Positions 34,809 to 43,274 of a stretch of 64,000 nt of DNA are shown here, in pieces. This DNA comes from Pseudomonas marginalis. Lineage in GTDB: Bacteria > Pseudomonadota > Gammaproteobacteria > Pseudomonadales > Pseudomonadaceae. The stretch covers positions 1-64,000 of the forward strand of contig NZ_FNSU01000003.1 in the NCBI RefSeq assembly GCF_900105325.1. The letters are read 5' to 3'. The position numbers and the translations under genes were made by a program. Numbering within the stretch: the stretch's first letter is position 1; each line of letters begins with the position of its first letter. The notes under the pieces are model-generated. The model saw nothing but the letters and a program-made list of their open reading frames with translations, was not told where the DNA came from and ran no database searches.

Positions 34809-35759
34809 TCAGATATCGAGTACCAGCAGCGGGGTTTTCGAGCGCGAGCAGCAGGGGGTGAACTGGTCATTCAGGGCCTGTTCCTGTTCGGTGAGGAACA
34901 GGTCGCGGTGCTCCGGTATGCCCTCCAGCACACGGGTCAGGCAGGTGCCGCAAATCCCTTGTTCGCAGGACACGGCAATCTCGATGCCATGGCTTTCCAA
35001 GACCTGGACCACGGTCTTGTCGGCGGGGATTTCGAAGACCTGGCCGCTGCTGCCGAGCTTTACCGAAAAGCCGCCGTCGAGGCTGCTGTCCACCGGTGCC
35101 GCGCTGAAGTATTCGCGGTGCAGGCAGTCTTCCTGCCAGCCCTGTGCGCGTGCGCTGTCGAGTACATGCTGCATGAACCCGCCAGGACCGCAGACATACA
35201 GGTGCACGTCATCGGCAGGCGCCGCCAGCACTTCGGCGATGTTCAACGCGGTGTGCGGCTGCTCATCGAAATGCAGGAACACCCGCTCGGCAAACGGCGA
35301 CGCCTTGAGCCGCTGCACAAATGCCGCGCGCTCACTGGCGCGGGCGCAGTAATGCAGTTCGAAGTCGGCTCCCGCATGGGCCAGGCGCTCAGCCATGCAC
35401 AGGATCGGGGTGATGCCGATGCCACCGGCAAACAGCAGGCTGCGACGCGCGTCGTGGACCAGGGGAAACAGGTTGCGTGGCTCGCTGATGGTCAGGCGGG
35501 TGCCCTCGTGGACCTGCTCGTGCAGGCTGCGCGAGCCGCCCCGGGAGGCCGGGTCCTTGAGCACGCCGATCAGGTAGCGATGACGTTCCTCGGGGTGATT
35601 GCACAGGGAATATTGCCGGATCACCCCATCGGGCAGGTGCAGGTCAATATGCGCGCCGGCACTGAAGGCCGGCAGCGGCTGGCCATCGACACTGGCCAGT
35701 TCATAGCTGCAAATGTCCTGGGCTTCGTTGTTACGGGATACCACCACCACATCGATCAT
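34809..35759 (-). CDS. vanB: Vanillate O-demethylase reductase subunit
   Basis: Reductase passing electrons from NAD(P)H to VanA; 316 residues. The FMN/NAD-binding ferredoxin-reductase part comes first (RQYSLCN at 48-54, FAGGIGITPILCMAERL, YVCGPGGFM). A C-terminal plant-type [2Fe-2S] domain has ligands Cys265, Cys270, Cys273 and Cys303 (CEQGICGTC...CC). The ATG at 35759 is preferred over one five codons upstream. vanA lies 29 bp upstream in the same operon. Confidence 0.95.
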   Translation of the reverse strand: MIDVVVVSRNNEAQDICSYELASVDGQPLPAFSAGAHIDLHLPDGVIRQYSLCNHPEERHRYLIGVLKDPASRGGSRSLHEQVHEGTRLTISEPRNLFPLVHDARRSLLFAGGIGITPILCMAERLAHAGADFELHYCARASERAAFVQRLKASPFAERVFLHFDEQPHTALNIAEVLAAPADDVHLYVCGPGGFMQHVLDSARAQGWQEDCLHREYFSAAPVDSSLDGGFSVKLGSSGQVFEIPADKTVVQVLESHGIEIAVSCEQGICGTCLTRVLEGIPEHRDLFLTEQEQALNDQFTPCCSRSKTPLLVLDI

Positions 35760-35788
35760 GTTCAGTCCTCGCAAAGTTGTCGCGCTGT

Positions 35789-36850
35789 TCAGGCGGTGGT
35801 GGTGGCGATCAGTTGCGGTTCGAGGGCGCGTTCCTTGGCAATCAGTCGCTCCAGGATCTTGCGCGATTGCACGCCACCCGCGTCGATATTCAACTTGAGC
35901 AGGTTGCGCTGCGGATGGGCCAGCAGGTTCTGTTGCTGGCGTTCGAGCATCTCCAGGTCCTCGCTGAAAATCTTGCCCTGGCCCTCGCGAATGCTTGCGG
36001 TCAGTGCCTCATCGTGGGGGTTGAAGTTGCGCGCCATGCCCCAGAAGTACCAGATCGAAGTGTCGGTTTGCGGGGTGATGAAGTCGACCACGATGCTCGC
36101 GGCCTTGTGTTCGGGGGCGGCGTTATAGCCACCTTTGCCGGCGTGGGCCACGCCGACTTCGATGAGCACATGGCTGGGCGGGGTGAAGCGGCAGATCTGC
36201 CAGCGGTCCACCGGCACGTCATCGGCAAGGTTATTGCCGCGCAGGGCCATGCGCCAGAACGGCGGGGCCATGATGTTTTCCATGTGCCGGGCGGTGACCA
36301 CTTCATCGCCGTCCACCGTGGTCACGGGCGGGGCTTCGTCGATTTCCTTCTGGCCGATGCTGGAGGCATGCACATAGGTTTCGTGGGTCAGGTCCATCAG
36401 GTTGTCGATCATCAGGCGGTAGTCGCACTGGATATCGAACAGCCCGCCGCCATAGGCCCACTGGTCACTCACGGCCCATTCCAGATGATGGATCAGCGCC
36501 GGGTCGGCCTGGCTCTGATCGCCGGGCCATACCCAGATGAAGCCGTAGCGTTCAACGGCGGCAAAGGTCTTGTTGCAGGGAAAACCACGTACCCGCTGGC
36601 CGGGCATTTCCACGGTCTTGCCGTCGCCGCCCATGACCAGGCCGTGGTAGCCGCAGACCAGGTTGCCGTTCTCGACATACCCCAGTGAAAGCGGCGCGCC
36701 GCGATGGGGGCAGAAGTCCTCGACCGCCACCACGGCGCCTTCCTGGCCACGATAAAACACCATCTTTTCGCCACAGATCTGTCGACCGAGTGGCTTGTGC
36801 GCGATTTCATCGGGGGTGCAGGCGACATACCATGTGTTCTTCGGGTACAT
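35789..36850 (-). CDS. vanA: Vanillate O-demethylase oxygenase subunit
   Basis: Rieske non-haem iron monooxygenase that removes the methyl group of vanillate as formaldehyde, giving protocatechuate. 353 residues. Rieske ligands Cys47/His49 and Cys66/His69 (CPHRG...CGYHG). Mononuclear iron ligands His156 and His161 lie in LMDLTHETYVHASSIG, with the bridging Asp153. First gene of vanAB, preceded by the promoter/operator region at 36880-36981. Protocatechuate-cleaving genes are not in the window. Confidence 0.96.
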   Translation of the reverse strand: MYPKNTWYVACTPDEIAHKPLGRQICGEKMVFYRGQEGAVVAVEDFCPHRGAPLSLGYVENGNLVCGYHGLVMGGDGKTVEMPGQRVRGFPCNKTFAAVERYGFIWVWPGDQSQADPALIHHLEWAVSDQWAYGGGLFDIQCDYRLMIDNLMDLTHETYVHASSIGQKEIDEAPPVTTVDGDEVVTARHMENIMAPPFWRMALRGNNLADDVPVDRWQICRFTPPSHVLIEVGVAHAGKGGYNAAPEHKAASIVVDFITPQTDTSIWYFWGMARNFNPHDEALTASIREGQGKIFSEDLEMLERQQQNLLAHPQRNLLKLNIDAGGVQSRKILERLIAKERALEPQLIATTTA

Positions 36851-36879
36851 GATGACTCTCCAGGCGGCGGATTGTTTTT

Positions 36880-36981
36880 ATTTAATGGATCCATTAAATG
36901 ACCGGCATGATGGAGAGTCAATCTTGTATGGTTGTTTTATTGGGCGATTATCGGACTATTATATGTCAGTGGATCCACTGA
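36880..36981 (-). promoter_or_regulatory. vanAB promoter with two VanR-type operators
   Basis: ATTTAATGGATCCATTAAAT (36880-36899) is a perfect 20-bp palindrome. TCAGTGGATCCACTGA (36966-36981) is a perfect 16-bp palindrome with the same TGGATCCA core; their centres are 84 bp apart. On the minus strand TTGACT (36916-36921), a 17-base spacer and TTTAAT (36893-36898) form a good sigma-70 promoter whose -10 lies inside the first palindrome. The core matches the ATTGGATCCAAT operator known for Caulobacter VanR. Confidence 0.85.
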
Positions 36982-36987
36982 TTGGGT

Positions 36988-38475
36988 TCAGTAGCGAATC
37001 ATCACCGACTTCAGCTCGGTGTAGTCATCGATGAACGCACTGCCGAACTCCCGGCCTATCCCCGAGGATTTGTTGCCGCCAAACGGCACCGCCGGGTCCA
37101 GCATCGTGTGCATGTTCACCCACACCGTGCCGGCCTCGATGGCGGGCACCATGCGCAAGGCTTTGCTGAGGTCGTTGGTCCACAGGCTGGCGCTCAAGCC
37201 GTAGGGTGTGTTGTTCATCAAGGCCAGCAGTTCTTCTTCGCTGTCGTACGGCAAGAACGTGGCAATGGGGCCGAAGGTCTCCTCGTTGAGCAGGGTGTCG
37301 TCGACGCTGTTGGCGAGGATTATCGTCGGTTCGACGTAACAGCCAGGACGGTCGATCAGGTTGCCACCGTGAATGATGCGGTTGTTTTCGGCGCGGGCCT
37401 TGGTGAAGAACTCGCCGAGTTTGAGCTGGTGCTGGCGGTTGGTGACCGGGCCGAATTCGGTGCGCTCGTCCAGAGGCGAGCCGATGTTCAGCGTGCTCAG
37501 GCGCTGGGCCAGTTTGCCCATCACCGTTTCGATCTGCGAACGATGCACAAAGAAGCGTTCGGCGGCGGCGCAGATTTGCCCGGAGTGCAAAAAGCCCGCT
37601 TCGATGATGCCGTTGACGGCCTTGTCCAGGTCCACATCGGGCAGGAACCCGGCCGAGTTCTTGCCGCCCAGCTCAAGGGTGGCCCGGGTCAGCCCGGCGC
37701 CCATGGCACTCTGGCCCACCGCAATTCCGGTCGGCACGGAGCCGGTGAACGACACTTTGTCGGTGCCGGGGTGTTCGATCAGGCCTTTGCCTACGCTGCC
37801 GCCGCCGGTCAAGACGTTCAGCGCACCGGCGGGAAGGCCGGCGGCAATCGCCAGTTCGGCGATGCGCAGGATGGTCAGCGGCGTGAACTCGCTGGGCTTG
37901 ATGATGATGCTGCAACCGGTTACCAGCGCCGAGGCGAGTTTCCAGATGGCGATCATGGTCGAGAAATTCCACGGCACGATGCCGACCACCACTCCGACCG
38001 GCTCGCGCAGGGTGAACGCGGTGTAGCGCTCGCCGGCGAAGGAGGGCAGCGACGGAGTGATGGTCTGGCCGCTGATCTTGGTGGCCCAGCCGGCGTAGTA
38101 ACGCAGGAAGTGCGCGGCCTGGTCGACTTCGAAGGCGCGGGAAATCTGGATGATCTTGCCCGACTGGCAGGTTTCGATCTGTGCCAGTTCTTCGCGGTGT
38201 TGCTCCAGCAGATCGGCCAGTTTGAACAGCACGTTGCCGCGCACTGCCGGTGCGACCTGCGACCACTGCTTGAAGCCTCGGCTCGCCGACGCCACGGCCG
38301 CGTCAATGTCGGCCGGGTCGGCGTCGGCGACATCGGCGATGACCTGGCCGGTGGCCGGGTTGATCACCTCCAACCGCTGGCTGGAATGGCTCTCGACGTA
38401 GCCACCGTCAATGAACAACCCATGGGTTCGACGGAGGAAGGCTTCAACCTGGGGCAGCAGTGGAATATCGCTCAT
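36988..38475 (-). CDS. feaB: Phenylacetaldehyde dehydrogenase-like aldehyde dehydrogenase
   Basis: Aldehyde dehydrogenase of 495 residues resembling FeaB/StyD. Motifs: GIVPWNFSTMIAIWKLASAL, FTGSVPTGIAVGQSAM, catalytic Glu in TLELGGKNSAGFLPD, Cys nucleophile in FLHSGQICAAAERFFVHRSQ (a FeaB hallmark), and C-terminal VPFGGNKSSGIGREFG. It lies immediately upstream of the second VanR palindrome but points away from the HPA hydroxylase genes. A role in oxidising (4-hydroxy)phenylacetaldehyde to (4-hydroxy)phenylacetate fits the adjacent hydroxylase and the distant feaR. Exact substrate inferred. Confidence 0.83.
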   Translation of the reverse strand: MSDIPLLPQVEAFLRRTHGLFIDGGYVESHSSQRLEVINPATGQVIADVADADPADIDAAVASASRGFKQWSQVAPAVRGNVLFKLADLLEQHREELAQIETCQSGKIIQISRAFEVDQAAHFLRYYAGWATKISGQTITPSLPSFAGERYTAFTLREPVGVVVGIVPWNFSTMIAIWKLASALVTGCSIIIKPSEFTPLTILRIAELAIAAGLPAGALNVLTGGGSVGKGLIEHPGTDKVSFTGSVPTGIAVGQSAMGAGLTRATLELGGKNSAGFLPDVDLDKAVNGIIEAGFLHSGQICAAAERFFVHRSQIETVMGKLAQRLSTLNIGSPLDERTEFGPVTNRQHQLKLGEFFTKARAENNRIIHGGNLIDRPGCYVEPTIILANSVDDTLLNEETFGPIATFLPYDSEEELLALMNNTPYGLSASLWTNDLSKALRMVPAIEAGTVWVNMHTMLDPAVPFGGNKSSGIGREFGSAFIDDYTELKSVMIRY

Positions 38476-38738
38476 GGGGTTTTTCCTGGTGGCAGAGATT
38501 GAAAAGCCCGAGGTTAATCCCCGTGGCCGGAACGGGCTTGACTGTGGCTGCCCAGTGGCATGTCTGTGGCTGCCAGCGCCTGTACGCGGCGGATCAGCCT
38601 GAGCCTTTGAAAAGTACAATCTTGACTCTGGAAGGTGCATGTCCTGCCAGGAAGGCACGCTCCATACTGGCCCTGCATCCGGCGCCACGCCTTGATTTCT
38701 GGCGCTGCCCGGACATCCAATAATAAGCAGGGCCATCC

Positions 38739-39908
38739 ATGAAAAAGCCAAACCCGCTCCTTGAAGACCTCAAGTCCATCCTGCCGACCATCGCCGCCAA
38801 TGCCTTCGTGGCCGAGCAGGACCGCCAAGTGCCCGCCGAGAATATTGCGCTGCTCAAGAGCATCGGCATGCACCGTGTGTTTCAGCCGAAAGTGTTCGGC
38901 GGCATGGAGTTGTCGCTGCCGCAGTTTGCCGACTGCATCGCCTTGCTCGCCGGGGCATGCGCCAGCACGGCCTGGGCCATGAGCCTGTTGTGTACCCACA
39001 GCCATCAATTGGCACTGTTCTCGGCCCAACTGCAGCAGGAGGTCTGGGGCGCTGACCCGGATGCCACTGCGAGCAGCAGCATCGCGCCGTTCGGGCGCAC
39101 CGAGGAAGTCGAGGGCGGCGTGCTGTTCAGCGGAGAAATGGGCTGGAGCAGCGGCTGTGATCACGCCGATTGGGCGATCGTGGGTTTCCGCCGCAACAAC
39201 GCCCAGGGCACCCAGGATTACTGCTTCGCGGTGCTGCCGCGCAGTGACTACCAGATCCGCGATGACTGGTTTGCCGCCGGCATGAAAGGTAGCGGCACCA
39301 AGACCTTGATCATCGACAAGGCCTGGGTGCCGGAACACCGCATCCAGAAAGCCAAGGACATGATGGAAGGCAAGTCCGCCGGCTTTGGGCTGTACCCCGA
39401 CAGCAAGATTTTCTACTCACCGTACCGGCCTTATTTTGCCAGTGGCTTTTCCACCGTCAGCCTGGGCGTCGCCGAGCGAATGCTGGAGGTGTTCCGCGAA
39501 AAGACCAGGACCCGCGTGCGCGCCTACACCGGCGCGGCAGTCGGTGCCGCGACCCCGGCGTTGATGCGCCTGGCCGAGTCGACGCACCAGGTGGCCGCCG
39601 CGCGCGCCTTCCTCGAGAAAACCTGGGACGAACACGCCGAACACAGTGAGCAGCAGCGCTACCCCAGCCGCGAGACCCTGGCGTTCTGGCGCACCAACCA
39701 GGCCTACGCGACCAAGATGTGCATCCAGGCAGTGGACCGTCTGTTCGAAGCCGCCGGCGGCAACGCCTGGTTCGAGCACAACGAGATGCAGCGCCTGTTC
39801 CGCGACTCGCACATGACCGGCGCCCATGCCTACACCGACTACGACGTCTGTGCACAGATCCTCGGCCGCGAGTTGATGGGCCTGGAGCCCGATCCGAGCA
39901 TGATCTGA
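38739..39908 (+). CDS. 4-Hydroxyphenylacetate 3-hydroxylase, C2 oxygenase
   Basis: Reduced-flavin-dependent monooxygenase of the acyl-CoA-dehydrogenase fold, 389 residues, like the C2 component of Acinetobacter baumannii 4-hydroxyphenylacetate hydroxylase and HsaA. Motifs: IGMHRVFQPKVFGGMELSLP, FSGEMGWSSGCDHADWAIVG, GSGTKTLIIDKAWVPEHRI, and a C-terminal RLFRDSHMTGAHAYTDYDVC. It makes homoprotocatechuate, the substrate of hpaD at the other end of the window. The reductase gene follows 57 bp downstream. It is unrelated in sequence to the E. coli HpaB type. Confidence 0.88.
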   Translation: MKKPNPLLEDLKSILPTIAANAFVAEQDRQVPAENIALLKSIGMHRVFQPKVFGGMELSLPQFADCIALLAGACASTAWAMSLLCTHSHQLALFSAQLQQEVWGADPDATASSSIAPFGRTEEVEGGVLFSGEMGWSSGCDHADWAIVGFRRNNAQGTQDYCFAVLPRSDYQIRDDWFAAGMKGSGTKTLIIDKAWVPEHRIQKAKDMMEGKSAGFGLYPDSKIFYSPYRPYFASGFSTVSLGVAERMLEVFREKTRTRVRAYTGAAVGAATPALMRLAESTHQVAAARAFLEKTWDEHAEHSEQQRYPSRETLAFWRTNQAYATKMCIQAVDRLFEAAGGNAWFEHNEMQRLFRDSHMTGAHAYTDYDVCAQILGRELMGLEPDPSMI

Positions 39909-39964
39909 AGCTGCTTTTGAAAACAACAATCAGGGCTGCGCCTGACGCAGCCCGGGAGTCTTGC

Positions 39965-40897
39965 ATGTCTGAATCGACCTTCGACCCACGCGCTTTTCGC
40001 CGGGCCCTGGGCAACTTTGCCACGGGCGTGACCGTGGTCACCGCCGCCGACGCCTCCGGCCGCAAGGTGGGCGTTACCGCCAATAGCTTCAACTCGGTGT
40101 CCCTGGACCCACCACTGGTGCTGTGGAGCATCGACAAACGCTCCAGCAGCCACGGGGTATTCGAGGAGGCCAGCCACTTCGCGGTCAACGTGCTGGCGGC
40201 GGACCAGATCGACCTGTCGAACAATTTTGCCCGGCCCAAGGACGACCGCTTCGCCGAGATCGCCTATGAACCGGGGGAGGGCGGGGCGCCGGTGTTCGCC
40301 GATTGTGCGGCACGTTTTCACTGCGAGAAATACCAGCAGGTGGATGGCGGCGATCACTGGATCATGATCGGCAAGGTGGTGGCCTTCGACGATTTCGGGC
40401 GCTCGCCGCTGCTCTACCACCAGGGCGCCTACTCCATGGTCCTGCCCCATACGCGCATGACCAGGCGCGACGAAAGCCAACCGCCGAGCAGCCACTTCCA
40501 GGGGCGCCTGAACCATAACCTGTATTACCTGATGACCCAGGCGGTACGCGCCTACCAGTCCAGCTACCAGCCCCGGCAACTGTCCACCGGCCTGCGCACC
40601 AGCGAGGCGCGGATGCTGATGGTGCTGGAGAACGATGCCCGCCTGAGCGCTGGCGACCTGCTGCGGGAAGTGGCGATGCCGGTGCGGGAAATCGACGACG
40701 CCGTGGCCAACCTCAAGCGCAAGGGGCTGGTCGACGATGATGAACACGGCGTACGCCTGACCGCTGCGGGCATTGAACAGACCGAAGACCTCTGGGCCAT
40801 CGCGCGGGAACAGCAGGACAAGGTGTTCGCCGAGTTCAGCCAGGACCAGATCGACACCTTCAAGACGGTGTTGAAGGGACTGATCAGCCACTGCTGA
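39965..40897 (+). CDS. 4-Hydroxyphenylacetate 3-hydroxylase, C1 flavin reductase with MarR-like domain
   Basis: NADH:flavin oxidoreductase supplying reduced flavin to C2. The N-terminal reductase domain (about 8-165) begins FRRALGNFATGVTVVTAADA and has GVTANSFNSVSLDPPLVLWS. The C-terminal 120 residues form a MarR-type winged helix (LRTSEARMLMVLENDARLSA, DDAVANLKRKGLVDDDEHGV). This fusion and the 310-residue length match A. baumannii C1, where the extra domain is autoinhibitory and relieved by 4-hydroxyphenylacetate. The start at 39965 gives the canonical N-terminus. Confidence 0.92.
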   Translation: MSESTFDPRAFRRALGNFATGVTVVTAADASGRKVGVTANSFNSVSLDPPLVLWSIDKRSSSHGVFEEASHFAVNVLAADQIDLSNNFARPKDDRFAEIAYEPGEGGAPVFADCAARFHCEKYQQVDGGDHWIMIGKVVAFDDFGRSPLLYHQGAYSMVLPHTRMTRRDESQPPSSHFQGRLNHNLYYLMTQAVRAYQSSYQPRQLSTGLRTSEARMLMVLENDARLSAGDLLREVAMPVREIDDAVANLKRKGLVDDDEHGVRLTAAGIEQTEDLWAIAREQQDKVFAEFSQDQIDTFKTVLKGLISHC

Positions 40898-40906
40898 TTG
40901 CTCAAA

Positions 40907-40938
40907 ATCCGATGCCGGCAACGACATCGGATTTTTTT
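40907..40938 (+). terminator. Terminator after the C1 reductase gene
   Basis: 8-bp stem ATCCGATG/CATCGGAT with a 10-base loop, followed by seven T (40932-40938). On the other strand the same stem ends in four T, so it may also serve the converging amidohydrolase gene. Confidence 0.9.
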
Positions 40939-40947
40939 GCGTCACGC

Positions 40948-42054
40948 TCAGCGGGCTTCGGCCAACTCATCGATCAAGCGTAACTGAAACGCCGCCAGCG
41001 CCGCGTTCGGTTGCTGCAACTGCACAAACTCCAGCATCGGGTCACCGACCTGCGTCCTGACACCCACCAATTCCTCAATGGCCGCCAACCCGCAAAACGG
41101 TACATAGGCTTCGGAGTAGCCGCCTTCGTGCACCAGCACCAGGCGGCCCTGGCACAGGCGTTCGGCTGCTTGGCGTACAAGACGGGTCATGTGCCGGAAC
41201 GAGTCACTGTGCAACAGCATTCGCGCCAGTGGGTCGACCGCGTTGGCGTCGTAGCCGCAGGCGACGATGATCAATTCCGGCTCGAAGCGCTCCAGCGCCG
41301 GAATCACGATACGCTCCATCGCGTGCAGATACGCCTCATGACCGCTGCCGGGAGGCAGCGGGATATTGATGTTCGCACCCAGCCCCGCGCCGCGCCCGCG
41401 ATCGGCTTCACCGCTGTAACCTGCCGGGAAACAGCCGTCCTGATGCAGGGAAATCGTCAGCACGTCGCCGCGTTCTTCGAAGATCGATTGGGTGCCGTTG
41501 CCGTGGTGCACGTCCCAGTCGATCACCGCGACGTTGCCCAGGCCACGCCGGGCTTTTGCGGCTTCGATGGCGATGGCGATGTTGGCCAGGAAGCAGAAGC
41601 CCATGGCGTTGTCGGCGAGGCAGTGGTGACCGGGTGGGCGTGACAGAGAATAGGCATTGTCGACTTCGCCGGACAGCACCGCATCCACTGCTGCCATGGC
41701 CAGCCCGGCGGAGAGCCTGGCTATTTCATAACTGCCTGGCCCGATGGGCGCGTGGGGGCCCAATTCGCCGCCCCCGGCATCGCTCATCGCCTTGAAGCGT
41801 TGCAGGTAGTTGGGCGTGTGCACCCGCAGCAGGTCTTCATCGGTGGCCGCGTTGGCACTGCGCACCTGTAAGTGGCGGGTCAGACCGGAAACGTCCAGCA
41901 GGCTCTTCAAGCGACGCTTGGTTTCCGGTGACTCGGCGTGGCCGGCGGCGGCAGGCGGCTGCACCCACCCGCCCACCGGTAAGGTCAAGGCGTGCAACCC
42001 GGCGCTGTGCCAGAGGCTGAGTTCGTCGAAGAAAAATGCACTTTTTCGGCTCAT
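40948..42054 (-). CDS. HDAC-like zinc amidohydrolase
   Basis: Histone-deacetylase-fold enzyme of 368 residues, class II-like, of the type that includes bacterial acetylpolyamine amidohydrolases and HDAHs. Active-site residues: the His pair in PPGHHC (143-144), zinc ligands Asp181 and His183 (DWDVHHGNG) and Asp269 (CGYDANAVDP), and Tyr313 (HEGGYSE). The ATG at 42054 replaces a longer start within the MFS gene. It is 34 bp downstream of an MFS gene in the same direction, so amide hydrolysis of an imported acetylated amine is plausible. Substrate not determinable from sequence. Confidence 0.9.
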   Translation of the reverse strand: MSRKSAFFFDELSLWHSAGLHALTLPVGGWVQPPAAAGHAESPETKRRLKSLLDVSGLTRHLQVRSANAATDEDLLRVHTPNYLQRFKAMSDAGGGELGPHAPIGPGSYEIARLSAGLAMAAVDAVLSGEVDNAYSLSRPPGHHCLADNAMGFCFLANIAIAIEAAKARRGLGNVAVIDWDVHHGNGTQSIFEERGDVLTISLHQDGCFPAGYSGEADRGRGAGLGANINIPLPPGSGHEAYLHAMERIVIPALERFEPELIIVACGYDANAVDPLARMLLHSDSFRHMTRLVRQAAERLCQGRLVLVHEGGYSEAYVPFCGLAAIEELVGVRTQVGDPMLEFVQLQQPNAALAAFQLRLIDELAEAR

Positions 42055-42088
42055 CGTCTTTCCATTTTCGTTGGGGTAAAAGGGCCCG

Positions 42089-43252
42089 TCAGGCATTCGG
42101 GCGGCTGCTCAGCATCAACACCAGGGACAGCACGGTGATGCACGCCCCTGCGATCAGCAGTGATTGGAAGCCGCCGCTGGCTTCGATCATCCGGCCAGCC
42201 ACGGTCGGGCCGATGGCCAGGCCGCCACCGATCACCAGGTTGGAGGTGTTCATCAATTTTCCGGAGCGGTCGAGGTCGGCCAGGCAGGCCAGGACCAGCG
42301 GCAGGATGAAGGTCCAGGTGAACTTGAAAAGCAGCGCCGCCAAGGCAAAACGCAGCATGTCGGGCTGGCCCAGCAGCAACAGCACGGCGCCTGCCATCAA
42401 CGCGTACCCCAGCAGTAACAGCAACAGGCGTGGCAGACGGTCGCCGATCAGCGAGGTACAACCGGCCCCGACGATGCCCATCACCGTGGCGAGCGCCAGA
42501 ATCTCGCCACTGGCCTCGGCAGAGAGGCCGGCATGGCTGCTGATGGAACCGATAAAGGTCCAGACACCGCTCAGGCTGACGTAGAAACTCAGCAGGCCCA
42601 GAATGCCCAGTGCGGCTTTCCACCGGGAGGCGAGGGCGATGCGCTCGGCGGCTTTTTCAGGCGCCGGGCTGCCCTGGGGAAAGTGCCGTGCCAGGGGCAG
42701 AAAGAGCGTCATCAAGGCGGCGAGGATCAGGTAGCAGGCTGACAGCCCGTAGTGCTCGAACAGCCGGGGCAGGATGCTCAGACCGATTGCCCCGACCACC
42801 AGTTGCCCCATCACCCATAACCCGTAGACACGCCCGGGATTGGCCGTGGAGGCCGCGCTGGACAGGCAGATGATCATCAACGAGCCACCGGCCAGGGCGC
42901 TGCAAAAGCGCAGTGCCAGGAGTATCGGGTAGTCGTGGGCCAGCATTGAAAGCAGGTTGGCGGCGATGAACAGCAACCCGGCCAGCAAGGCGGCGCGGCG
43001 CCAGTCGACACGCTTGAGCCACCACAGTGCGGGCAGGGTGGCCAGGCTCATGGCGCCGAGTTCGGTGGAGAACAGGTCCCCGATCTGTGACGGGCTCAAT
43101 TGCCATTGCGTCGCCAGTTGCGCAGCCACGGCCGGTGCGGTCATCAGAATGGTCGGGGTGATGGCAGCGAACAGCACAATGGCGGCCAGCAATGCCAATG
43201 GGGATGAGGCGCGGGCGCGTTCATCGGTCAGCGGTTGGGTCTGGGTGTTCAT
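42089..43252 (-). CDS. MFS transporter
   Basis: Major facilitator of 387 residues with 12 predicted helices (LALLAAIVLFAAITPTILMT at the N-terminus; LRFCSALAGGSLMIICLSSA; LNTSNLVIGGG-type loop near 330). GGAG precedes the ATG at 43252; the longer start is rejected. It lies between a MetA-type outer-membrane channel and the amidohydrolase and is probably co-transcribed with both. No substrate-specific subfamily motif was recognised. Confidence 0.82.
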   Translation of the reverse strand: MNTQTQPLTDERARASSPLALLAAIVLFAAITPTILMTAPAVAAQLATQWQLSPSQIGDLFSTELGAMSLATLPALWWLKRVDWRRAALLAGLLFIAANLLSMLAHDYPILLALRFCSALAGGSLMIICLSSAASTANPGRVYGLWVMGQLVVGAIGLSILPRLFEHYGLSACYLILAALMTLFLPLARHFPQGSPAPEKAAERIALASRWKAALGILGLLSFYVSLSGVWTFIGSISSHAGLSAEASGEILALATVMGIVGAGCTSLIGDRLPRLLLLLLGYALMAGAVLLLLGQPDMLRFALAALLFKFTWTFILPLVLACLADLDRSGKLMNTSNLVIGGGLAIGPTVAGRMIEASGGFQSLLIAGACITVLSLVLMLSSRPNA

Positions 43253-43274
43253 GGGCAAGCTCCGATGAGGGGGT

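Noticed and set aside
34908..36128. 406-codon plus-strand frame across vanB and vanA
   Set aside because: Antisense to two genes with complete cofactor-binding motifs.
38556..38571. Possible sigma-54 promoter (TGGCAT-N5-TGGCT) upstream of the HPA hydroxylase
   Set aside because: GG/GC spacing fits but the -12 element reads TGGC instead of TTGC, and no sigma-54 activator gene is nearby.
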